DNA of 38,752 nt. Source: Clostridia bacterium (GTDB lineage Bacteria > Bacillota > Clostridia > Oscillospirales > Acutalibacteraceae). Of this stretch, positions 7,857 through 14,516 are shown piece by piece. The stretch covers positions 1 to 38,752 of the forward strand of contig JAFPLH010000099.1 of assembly GCA_017402845.1 (NCBI GenBank), read 5' to 3'. Under the pieces are notes generated by a model. The model had not been told where the DNA came from, searched no databases, and was given only the letters and a program-made list of their open reading frames with translations. A program made the translations under genes and the position numbers. Each line of letters starts with the position of its first letter. The stretch's first letter is position 1.

Positions 7857-7973
7857 TTTTCACAAGACAGGGGAGAGGGCGCACAAATACTCACTTATTC
7901 GTATTATTACAAAGCATTGTGAAAATCAAACCGAAAAAAACTAAACAAGCAAGTAATAAAACAGCGGCAGACT
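7857..7973 (+). repeat. 117-bp direct repeat, copy 2
   Basis: Second copy, differing from copy 1 at two positions. It is not preceded by a -10 box. Its terminal hairpin has one mismatch and a poor T-run on the plus strand, so it looks like the inactive or converted copy. Confidence 0.7.
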
Positions 7974-7992
7974 AAAAATGTAAAGCCTGCCG
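7955..7992 (-). terminator. Terminator for the 8011-8391 gene, built from repeat copy 2
   Basis: On the minus strand CGGCAGGCT pairs with AGTCTGCCG (one G-U pair), followed by CTGTTTTATT. It lies 18 bp after the stop codon. Confidence 0.65.
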
Positions 7993-8010
7993 TTTATTTA
8001 TTGCCTGTTA

Positions 8011-8391
8011 TTATTTGTTTTCGTCAGCGTCATCATAGACATAATGATTGCCGTGTTCGTCCTCATATACATACTCATATGAATGCTTGCCGTTGCCTTT
8101 ACCTTCAATACGCTGATTACTTCCGTGTTTTTCTTTATTCTCGCGAATTGCTTTGCGGGTAAAGAACCACTGAAGTGCAAAGAAAAGCATATAAGCAGTA
8201 ATGATAAGCATAATATGAACAAACGGTATCTCACCAGGTGCACCTATGTTTACATTCAATGCATAAAGCACACTCCACACGGCAATGAAAGCCATTACAT
8301 AAAGCCATGAATACTTAATAGCTTTAAGCGTAACCCTCATTTCCATTTCGTCGGAACTTCTGAACCCTAACTTTCTGATATACTTATTCAT
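8011..8391 (-). CDS. Small membrane protein with two helices, function unknown
   Basis: A 126-residue protein. Two hydrophobic segments (about 29-45 and 57-77) are separated by a short loop, preceded by a basic N terminus and followed by a hydrophilic C-terminal tail (about 80-126) that ends in an acidic and aromatic-rich stretch (YEYVYEDEHGNHYVYDD). This layout resembles small DUF6442-like membrane proteins of Clostridia, but I cannot assign a function. The start ATG is preceded by GAGAGGGG. A promoter with a perfect TATAAT lies 40 bp upstream, and the gene is monocistronic. Confidence 0.7.
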   Translation of the reverse strand: MNKYIRKLGFRSSDEMEMRVTLKAIKYSWLYVMAFIAVWSVLYALNVNIGAPGEIPFVHIMLIITAYMLFFALQWFFTRKAIRENKEKHGSNQRIEGKGNGKHSYEYVYEDEHGNHYVYDDADENK

Positions 8392-8430
8392 ACCAATTGC
8401 CCCTCTCCATGAATTAAAGCTTATATTTAT

Positions 8431-8458
8431 ATTATATCAATTTATTTCAAAAATTCAA
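8431..8458 (-). promoter_or_regulatory. Sigma-A promoter of the 8011-8391 gene
   Basis: On the minus strand TTGAAT, 16 bases, TATAAT, about 40 bp before the start codon. Confidence 0.68.
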
Positions 8459-8590
8459 GAGAAAAGTTGCATATTTTATACTTTATTTATAACTTTATTT
8501 GAAAATTTATCTTATTACCAAACTTTATGTTATTTAATTAGTATATTTTACCATTGGTGAGAATTATCTTCTCAAATCTCCCAAATAATG

Positions 8591-9430
8591 TTATCTATAC
8601 AAGCAATTCTCATACGGTGCAATAATCTTTTCTATACTTTTTATTATTCCATCACAGGCAATTCCCAAGCGTTCAAACATTGTTTCTGTAAGTATTCCAA
8701 AGCATACGAGAGAAAAACACAGCGGTATTTCAAACCCGTCCAGACTACCCTTTGTTGACAAAACAGTTTCGTCAAACACTGTGCCAAACCTGACATTGTT
8801 ACCCACAACACCGGAATGTGCTCTGTAACAAGAAAGCACATAGAGTATTTTCAGATTATCAAGCGTGACCTCGTTTTGAATCGCACCGAAATTCCGGCTT
8901 TGAATAACATCGCCTACCCACCAGTAGTCATGCAGATAATTCCCCTGCTTATTATACGACAAATACTCAGAGTACTTCTGTTTCAGCTTATTGTGTACTT
9001 TTCTCGCCTCTACTTTATGCTGCTGTGCCTCCTGACGCTCCTCCTCGCTCTGAGAGTAGTCGAGAAGATAATTACAGTATTTTATTCTGTCACGAGATAC
9101 CTTAACGGCGTAATCATCTATATATCGTTTCAAAAGCTCCTCATTATCACTGTGCTTATGCAAAAACTGCATTACCACCATAGATTCATACAAAATTCTA
9201 CTCAGAGCCATTGCACCCTCAGGGTAACCATGATAAAGCAGAGTCAATATTTCCTTTGTGGTTATTATCGCTTTTGAATATGACTCTGCTACTATTTTTG
9301 TAAACGTATCATGCGTTTTTAGCAAATCGCAGCTATGTGCAAGCTCGTCACATTCTTTTACCATTTCAACAGCCGAAGCATAATTCCACAGTTTAGCGTT
9401 TTCTTCCAAAACCTCCGCTGAAAAATCCAC
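8591..9430 (-). CDS. DUF5677-like helical protein
   Basis: A 279-residue, almost all-helical protein. The segment GAMALSRILYESMVVMQFL with preceding acidic helices resembles the core of DUF5677-type proteins found widely in bacterial accessory regions, whose function is unknown. There is no signal peptide; the C-terminal hydrophobic stretch (about 235-255) may be buried rather than membrane-spanning. The start is GTG, preceded by GGGGGTGAG; the first internal Met is residue 23. A weak hairpin (8558-8574) lies after the stop. It appears monocistronic between a strong terminator upstream and AT-rich DNA downstream. Confidence 0.7.
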   Translation of the reverse strand: MDFSAEVLEENAKLWNYASAVEMVKECDELAHSCDLLKTHDTFTKIVAESYSKAIITTKEILTLLYHGYPEGAMALSRILYESMVVMQFLHKHSDNEELLKRYIDDYAVKVSRDRIKYCNYLLDYSQSEEERQEAQQHKVEARKVHNKLKQKYSEYLSYNKQGNYLHDYWWVGDVIQSRNFGAIQNEVTLDNLKILYVLSCYRAHSGVVGNNVRFGTVFDETVLSTKGSLDGFEIPLCFSLVCFGILTETMFERLGIACDGIIKSIEKIIAPYENCLYR

Positions 9431-9554
9431 TCTCTCACCCCCGCAGATAATACTTATTATTATTTTATTATAACTCTACTTCTTGTCAAATAACAGCATA
9501 TTCCAAAAAAAATAATACACAAAGATATAACTTAAAATTTGTTGAGTTTAAACC

Positions 9555-9601
9555 CTAAAAAAAAAATAAAAACCCGATAAAGCTTTTTTGCCTTTTCGGG
9601 T
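9555..9601 (-). terminator. Terminator of the citrate synthase operon
   Basis: On the minus strand ACCCGAAAAGGC pairs with the AGCTTTATCGGGT side (imperfect centre), followed by TTTTTATTTTTTTTT. It begins 8 bp after the stop codon. Confidence 0.85.
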
Positions 9602-9608
9602 AATATTT

Positions 9609-10040
9609 TTATCTTATTTTAACTTTAAACTCTTTTCCGCATTTTGGACAATCTATTGTATGTTCGCCCTTTTTATAAGGTACTCTTATGTATGAATCAC
9701 AGTTTTTGCACTTGTAATATCTGTGAGTCTTGATCTCAGAAATACGCTTATACATTATTTTAAACCATTCTACAACACCCTTGCGTTTTTTGCAGTAATT
9801 GGTGTTTTCGTCCTCTCGCTTATCTATATTCTTTGAAAATAATCTGAATATAGGCGCCAAAAACAACAATGCAGCCACGGTTCTTACGATCCAGCTTCCG
9901 ATAAATAGATTGATAAAGTTCAACGCTACACAGAATATGAGCATATCCTTATTCAGTCTATCCCATAAGGCATAGCGTCCTACCATAAGATTATAATATT
10001 TTTCTCTGTATACAGCAAGTTTTTGTAACAAATCAAGCAC
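9609..10040 (-). CDS. Membrane protein with C-terminal zinc ribbon
   Basis: A 143-residue protein. Two adjoining hydrophobic helices (about 33-51 and 53-68) precede a basic linker and a zinc ribbon formed by Cys111, Cys114, Cys131 and Cys134 (CKNC and CPKC). The ribbon would face the cytoplasm. The start is GTG, whose ribosome binding site GAGAGGT overlaps the citrate synthase stop codon, so translation is probably coupled. I do not recognise a specific function, and the link to citrate synthase may be only transcriptional. Confidence 0.78.
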   Translation of the reverse strand: MLDLLQKLAVYREKYYNLMVGRYALWDRLNKDMLIFCVALNFINLFIGSWIVRTVAALLFLAPIFRLFSKNIDKREDENTNYCKKRKGVVEWFKIMYKRISEIKTHRYYKCKNCDSYIRVPYKKGEHTIDCPKCGKEFKVKIR

Positions 10041-10045
10041 TTCTA

Positions 10046-11422
10046 TTACCTCTCGTTCATGGGAACATAAACTCTTTCAGGTGCAATACTCATATATGCC
10101 GGACGAATGATCTTACCAGCATTAATAAGCTCCTCTATTCTGTGTGCGCTCCAACCGGATATTCTTGCAATAGCAAACAAAGGTGTATAAAGATCCATTG
10201 GCAAATCGAGCATTGAATATACAAAACCGCTGTAAAAGTCAATATTAGCGCTAACGCCCTTATATATGTTTCTTTCTCTGCCGATAACAACGGGAGCAAG
10301 CTTTTCAACATTTTCATAAAGCGTATATTCGTGCATCATATTCTTTTCACGGGCAAGCTGCTCAACAAACTTTCTGAACACCCTTGCACGTGGATCAGAT
10401 ATAGAATAAACTGCATGGCCCATACCATAAATAAGACCTGATTTGTCAAAAGCCTCTTTATGCAGTATCTTCTCAAGATATGCGGTAACCTCGTCCTCGT
10501 CGCTCCAATCCTTGATAGACGCTTTCATCTCGTCAAACATACCGCAAACCTTAACGTTAGCGCCGCCGTGTTTGGGACCCTTCAAAGAACAAAGTGCGGC
10601 AGCAATTGCGGAATACGTATCAGTACCGGAGCTTGTAACAACATGTGTTGTAAAGGTGGAGTTATTACCGCCGCCGTGTTCGGCATGGAGTACCAAAGCA
10701 ATATCAAGAACCTTAGCCTCAAGCTCAGTATACTTTTTATCAGGGCGGAGCATCAACAAAATGTTTTCCGCAGTAGACTTTGCAGGATCGGGATTATGTA
10801 TAAACAGGCTGTGTCTGTTTGCAAAATTATAAGCATGATAAGCATAAACTGCTATCATCGGGAATTCGGCAATAAGCTGGAGTGACTGTCTGAGTACATT
10901 CTCGATAGAAATATCATTTGCAAGATCGTCATATGAATGAAGCGTAAGTACGCTTTTGGCGAGTGCATTCATCATATCTGAATTAGGCGCTTTCATAATA
11001 ACGTCACGCACAAATGTATCAGGCAGCGCTCTGTATTCAGCTAATATACTCTTAAAATCTTCAAGCTGATCTGCTGTGGGAAGATTTCCGAACAGAAGCA
11101 AATATGTCACTTCTTCAAATCCGAAATTTGAATCTGTCGGAAAGCCTGCAATTATATCTTCAACATTATAGCCCCTGTAAAACAGTTTTCCGTCACATGG
11201 CACGGTTTTGCCGTCAACAATCTTATTCTGTCTGATCTCAGAAATTTCGGTAAGACCTGTAAGCACGCCTTTACCGTCAAGATCTCGCAGTCCTCGTTTT
11301 ACGTTGTATTTGGTATAAAGGGCAGGATCGAAATTTGTATTATCCTGACAAATTTCGGCATACTTTATTATATCGTTCATTGTATGCATTTTCTCCTGTA
11401 TGAACTTCTTTCCGTCTGCCAT
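10046..11422 (-). CDS. gltA: Citrate synthase
   Basis: A 458-residue citrate (Si)-synthase-family enzyme that condenses acetyl-CoA and oxaloacetate to citrate, in anaerobes usually the first step of a partial oxidative branch toward 2-oxoglutarate and glutamate. The catalytic residues are visible: His249 (HAEHGG), His285 (GPKHGGANV) and Asp343 (SISDPRA). I start at the ATG at 11422, with AAGGAAG eight bases upstream; the GTG at 11431 is too close to that site. The N terminus is about 40 residues longer than the catalytic core of short citrate synthases. It has its own promoter, and a zinc-ribbon membrane protein follows in the same operon. Confidence 0.95.
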   Translation of the reverse strand: MADGKKFIQEKMHTMNDIIKYAEICQDNTNFDPALYTKYNVKRGLRDLDGKGVLTGLTEISEIRQNKIVDGKTVPCDGKLFYRGYNVEDIIAGFPTDSNFGFEEVTYLLLFGNLPTADQLEDFKSILAEYRALPDTFVRDVIMKAPNSDMMNALAKSVLTLHSYDDLANDISIENVLRQSLQLIAEFPMIAVYAYHAYNFANRHSLFIHNPDPAKSTAENILLMLRPDKKYTELEAKVLDIALVLHAEHGGGNNSTFTTHVVTSSGTDTYSAIAAALCSLKGPKHGGANVKVCGMFDEMKASIKDWSDEDEVTAYLEKILHKEAFDKSGLIYGMGHAVYSISDPRARVFRKFVEQLAREKNMMHEYTLYENVEKLAPVVIGRERNIYKGVSANIDFYSGFVYSMLDLPMDLYTPLFAIARISGWSAHRIEELINAGKIIRPAYMSIAPERVYVPMNER

Positions 11423-11456
11423 GTTAAACACTTCCTTTTTATTTTCTTATACTGTT

Positions 11457-11485
11457 ATTATACACCTTATTGTAAATTAATGCAA
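11457..11485 (-). promoter_or_regulatory. Sigma-A promoter of citrate synthase with overlapping inverted repeat
   Basis: On the minus strand TTGCAT, 17 bases, TATAAT. TGTAAA (11471-11476) and TTTACA (11488-11493) form an inverted repeat centred on the -35 region, a possible operator. Confidence 0.75.
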
Positions 11486-11541
11486 GTTTTACATGTTTTA
11501 TATTTCCTGTGAAGTATATTTTTACATTTTTTCTGATAATT

Positions 11542-11985
11542 CTATCCAAGCTCTTTTGTAATATTATCAAGCAGTTCATCAGACAAGGATATCAGACTGT
11601 TTATCTTATCTTCACCCATTCGCTGTGTTACTCTTTCTACAAACTCGTTTATCGAGGTGCGCTCCTGCTCATATATCTTTTTTCCCGACTCAGTTAATCT
11701 TACGCCTGTGCTTCTTCTGTTTTCCTTGTCAATATACCGTTCTGCATACCCACGATTCTCCAAAGACGTTATAGTTCGTGAGATCGCAGGCGACGATACG
11801 TGCAGACTTTCCGCAATATTTGCAATACCGCTGTAATTTTTACAGTTCATTCTTTCGATATTCTCTATCGCAGACATTACAAAAAACTCCGATTGTGAGG
11901 TATGTGTGAGTACAGAAGAAAAATTCAGCATTGAAAGCGAATGTAGTGTATTAATAACTCTTGACCGCTGATCGCAAGTAAGCAT
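11542..11985 (-). CDS. MarR-family transcriptional regulator
   Basis: A 147-residue dimeric winged-helix repressor. The DNA-binding region (about 40-110) holds the recognition helix SSPAISRTITSLENRG and the wing DKENRRSTGVRLTESGK, both typical of MarR proteins. The start ATG follows GAGGGA. Its promoter carries two operator-like quasi-palindromes at the start site, so it probably represses itself. A Cys-rich membrane peptide gene lies upstream on the same strand, and a MATE exporter is divergent from that gene; MarR proteins often control drug exporters, but the palindrome at the MATE promoter has a different sequence. Confidence 0.9.
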   Translation of the reverse strand: MLTCDQRSRVINTLHSLSMLNFSSVLTHTSQSEFFVMSAIENIERMNCKNYSGIANIAESLHVSSPAISRTITSLENRGYAERYIDKENRRSTGVRLTESGKKIYEQERTSINEFVERVTQRMGEDKINSLISLSDELLDNITKELG

Positions 11986-12000
11986 ATATCATCCCTCGAT

Positions 12001-12029
12001 TTAACATCGTTATTACATAACATTGTTAT
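12001..12029 (-). promoter_or_regulatory. Tandem operator candidates at the marR start site
   Basis: ATAACATTGTTAT (12017-12029), a perfect 13-bp palindrome, and TTAACATCGTTAT (12001-12013), a near copy, lie 16 bp apart between the -10 box and the ribosome binding site. This is a typical place and form for MarR autorepression. Confidence 0.7.
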
Positions 12030-12056
12030 TATACATCATACTTAATACAAATGCAA
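12028..12056 (-). promoter_or_regulatory. Sigma-A promoter of the marR gene
   Basis: On the minus strand TTGCAT, 17 bases, TATAAT. The first operator overlaps the last two bases of the -10 box. Confidence 0.78.
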
Positions 12057-12066
12057 CGTTATTTTT

Positions 12067-12234
12067 CTAATTTTTATTATTTTTTCTGTTTTTGGAAATT
12101 ACATTGTATATTTCCTTATTACACTGTGATCGGTAAGGACAGTTTTTGCACTTTGATACTTTTCGTATGATAATAACTGCAATACAGCATAACAATGCAA
12201 ATACAGCGGTTATGATAATGTATTCATATTTCAT
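12067..12234 (-). CDS. FeoB-associated-type Cys-rich membrane microprotein
   Basis: A 55-residue ORF that is easy to miss. After five residues comes a single membrane helix (about 6-23, IIITAVFALLCCIAVIII), then Arg/Lys, then CKNCPYRSQC (Cys29, Cys32, Cys38), and a basic Asn/Lys tail. One helix followed by a CxxC-P-x4-C motif is the layout of FeoB-associated Cys-rich membrane proteins, which sit beside ferrous-iron transporters. No feoB is in this window, so the iron link is family-based inference. The start ATG follows AAAAGGAGC. The stop lies 11 bp before the marR -35 box, so it may be cotranscribed with marR. Confidence 0.65.
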   Translation of the reverse strand: MKYEYIIITAVFALLCCIAVIIIRKVSKCKNCPYRSQCNKEIYNVISKNRKNNKN

Positions 12235-12248
12235 TATAGCTCCTTTTG

Positions 12249-12267
12249 TTTGACATTTACTGTCAAA
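12249..12267 (+). promoter_or_regulatory. Palindromic operator at the MATE promoter
   Basis: TTTGACA and TGTCAAA form a perfect 7-bp inverted repeat with a 5-bp centre, covering the -35 box and lying 14 bp upstream of the divergent microprotein start. It could control both genes. The sequence differs from the MarR-type palindromes. Confidence 0.6.
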
Positions 12268-12278
12268 GGGTGTAATAT
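12250..12278 (+). promoter_or_regulatory. Sigma-A promoter of the MATE exporter gene
   Basis: Consensus TTGACA, 17 bases, TAATAT. The start codon is 34 bp downstream. Confidence 0.8.
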
Positions 12279-12312
12279 AAAGAAAATAAAAAAACGGAGC
12301 GTGCGATTTATT

Positions 12313-13671
12313 ATGACTGATCTCACTCGTGAAAACCCTACAAAAACACTTATTAAATTTGCTCTTCCGATGATACTCAGCGTAGCCTTTCAGCAGGCAT
12401 ACAATTTAGCAGACAAAATGATCGCAGGCTTATATGCAGGCGAAAATGCACTTGCGGCTGTAAGTGCGTCATACCCTATAACAATGATAATTATGGCATT
12501 TGCACTGGGTACAAATATCGGCTGTTCTGTTGTAATTTCACGGCTTTACGGTTCGGGAAAATTCACCGAGGTCAAAACTGCGGTTACGACATCATTTATA
12601 CTTGCGCTTTCGGCGGGTGCGGTATTATCTTTAATAAGCTTCTTTTTAGGTAATACAATGCTTACAGCGCTTCACACTCCGCAGAATATATTCGCAGATT
12701 CCTCTGCATACCTGCGAATATACATATACGGTTTCATCTTTTTGTACTTATACAACGTATGCACAGGCGTATTCAATGCGTTGGGCAATTCACGAACACC
12801 GTTATACTTTCTTATAGCTTCATCTGTTGCGAACATTATTCTTGACTATGTTTTTGTTGCTGTCTGCAATTGGGGAGTTGCCGGTGTAGCCTGGGCAACA
12901 TTTATTGCACAGGGTATTTCTTCTCTGCTGGCAATTGCGGCGCTTACGCAAGAATTAAAAAAGCTCAAAACAGACAAAAAGCCTGCTTTGTTCTCTGTAA
13001 AATCCCTTAACAATATTTTGTCGTTGGCTATACCGAGCATATTACAGCAAAGCTTTGTTTCTGTCGGCGGTCTTATGATACAAGGTCTTGTAAATGACTA
13101 CGGTTCTTCAGTAATTGCAGGTTACGGAGTTGCTATTCAGTTAAACACCTTTGCAATTACGATCTTTAACACCTCTGCAAACGCAATATCAAATTATACC
13201 GCACAGAACCTCGGAAGCGGAAATATAGACAGAGTTTACAGCGGCTACCGTTCCGCGCTAAAGATAGGCGCTGTTATAGCTATACCGTTCATACTTTTAT
13301 ACAGTCTTGCAGGCAGTTTTATTACATCACTGTTTCTTAAAGATCCAACTGCTCTTGCCTTGCAAACAGGAAAAGAGTTTTTGTTGATAATCTCTCCGTT
13401 TTACTTTGTAGCTATGATAAAGCTTGCGTCAGACGGTATTATGCGTGGGGCAGGAGCTGTCAGATATTTTGTGATGTCAACATTTTCAGACCTGCTTTTG
13501 AGAGTAGTACTTGCCTACATATTATCACCTATATTCGGAGTAAGGGGCATCTGGTACTCCTGGCCGATCGGGTGGACTATCTCAGCCGGACTTGTTGGAT
13601 TTGTATACATAAAAAAGCTTTGGCTGCCCGCTTCCAAGCGAGGAAAAAAGACAGCTCAAGACAAACCGTAA
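12313..13671 (+). CDS. MATE-family multidrug/cation antiporter
   Basis: A 452-residue protein with about twelve membrane segments in two homologous halves. It begins with the MATE-typical NPTKTLIKFALPMILS and NLADKMIAGLY segments, and contains ALGNSRTPLYF and the second-half GAGAVRYFVMST motif. MATE exporters expel cationic drugs in exchange for H+ or Na+. I use the ATG at 12313; longer readings toward 12250 run through the promoter. The nearest GGAG is 13 bases upstream, a longer gap than usual. The last 16 bp overlap the convergent membrane-protein gene. Confidence 0.92.
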   Translation: MTDLTRENPTKTLIKFALPMILSVAFQQAYNLADKMIAGLYAGENALAAVSASYPITMIIMAFALGTNIGCSVVISRLYGSGKFTEVKTAVTTSFILALSAGAVLSLISFFLGNTMLTALHTPQNIFADSSAYLRIYIYGFIFLYLYNVCTGVFNALGNSRTPLYFLIASSVANIILDYVFVAVCNWGVAGVAWATFIAQGISSLLAIAALTQELKKLKTDKKPALFSVKSLNNILSLAIPSILQQSFVSVGGLMIQGLVNDYGSSVIAGYGVAIQLNTFAITIFNTSANAISNYTAQNLGSGNIDRVYSGYRSALKIGAVIAIPFILLYSLAGSFITSLFLKDPTALALQTGKEFLLIISPFYFVAMIKLASDGIMRGAGAVRYFVMSTFSDLLLRVVLAYILSPIFGVRGIWYSWPIGWTISAGLVGFVYIKKLWLPASKRGKKTAQDKP

Positions 13672-14213
13672 TTACCCGAAACAGGATCTTTAAACAGATC
13701 TATCTTCGGCGGTACATACGAAAAGTAACCAATCATAAAATAATAGATCACTATAAGGAAAATTGACAGTACAAAATACTTTTCTATAAACGGAGCTTTT
13801 ACTATCATTTTATACGAAAGGACAAAAGTAAGCACAGTTATTGCAAAGCCGCTTAAAATATCTACAATTGCGATATTTGTACCAATAATACCGCTGTATG
13901 CATAAAAGAATACAGGCATAGCAATAAGCATAAAATATAAGCTCAACACCTTGCCTGAAACAAAACGCTTAAATGGTGTTCTTATACAGCACAGCTCAAC
14001 AAAAGCCCACACCACATACGGTATAGAAAATATTTTGATATGCTCCCATACGCTCTCATTTACGGCAGAAAACAGACTCGCCCAAACTTCTTCACCACTC
14101 CATTCATACAAAAAGTGAAGTACACTTGCCGCTATGGATACAAAAACCGCACCGCATATCTCAAAATTACGAAAAGTTTTCGACTTCTTTTCACCTAACA
14201 TATTCTCATACAC
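13656..14213 (-). CDS. DUF6512-like integral membrane protein
   Basis: A 185-residue protein with about five hydrophobic helices. It contains FSAVNESVWEHIKIFSIPYV, a short conserved-looking motif I associate with DUF6512-type membrane proteins of Clostridia; function unknown. I favour the GTG at 14213, preceded by AAGAGGT at nine bases. A further in-frame GTG at 14273 lacks a ribosome binding site, and the first ATG (14201) is too far from one. Its end overlaps the MATE gene by 16 bp tail to tail, so the two mRNAs would be complementary at their 3' ends. Confidence 0.7.
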   Translation of the reverse strand: MYENMLGEKKSKTFRNFEICGAVFVSIAASVLHFLYEWSGEEVWASLFSAVNESVWEHIKIFSIPYVVWAFVELCCIRTPFKRFVSGKVLSLYFMLIAMPVFFYAYSGIIGTNIAIVDILSGFAITVLTFVLSYKMIVKAPFIEKYFVLSIFLIVIYYFMIGYFSYVPPKIDLFKDPVSGNYGLS

Positions 14214-14318
14214 ATTACATGACCTCTTTTCGGGTAATACTAATTTGTATGAGATTTGTTTTATATTTATCACTATAAGTTTTACTATGAGTTATTTAGT
14301 TTTTCAAAAATAAATTGT

Positions 14319-14383
14319 GCCGCTGTGTCACGGCGGGCAAGGGCGCTGCCCCTGCACCCCGCAAGCCTTTTGAAAAAGGCTTG
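14319..14383. repeat. GC-rich hairpin repeat between pilC and the DUF6512-like gene
   Basis: The 14214-14516 gap holds no gene. It contains a GC-rich block with GGGCGCTGCCC-type pairing, then a perfect 10-bp hairpin CAAGCCTTTT/AAAAGGCTTG (14362-14383), unlike the AT-rich surroundings. TACGTTTTGCATT then appears twice in nearby DNA (about 14403-14434). It resembles interspersed palindromic repeats of Ruminococcus-type genomes; no TIRs or target duplication are visible. Confidence 0.5.
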
Positions 14384-14444
14384 ATCGAAAACTTTATTTT
14401 TTTACGTTTTGCATTTTTGTACGTTTTGCATTATTGATACATAA

Positions 14445-14477
14445 AAGAAAAAGCCCGATGTTTTACCATCGGACTTT
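14445..14477 (-). terminator. Terminator of the pilT-pilC transcript
   Basis: On the minus strand AAAGTCCGATG pairs with CATCGGGCTTT, followed by TTTCTTTTATG. It starts 40 bp after the pilC stop. It also has a T-run on the plus strand and may act both ways. Confidence 0.78.
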
Positions 14478-14516
14478 CTCTTTTTATTATGAAAGGTTTC
14501 TTGGATGTTTTCACCA

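Noticed and set aside
7671..7973. Repeats as a CRISPR array
   Set aside because: Only two long copies, no regular short spacers and no cas genes.
8816..9277. 153-codon plus-strand ORF opposite the DUF5677-like gene
   Set aside because: Shadow frame with no ribosome binding site; very hydrophobic pseudo-protein from the reverse of a helical gene.
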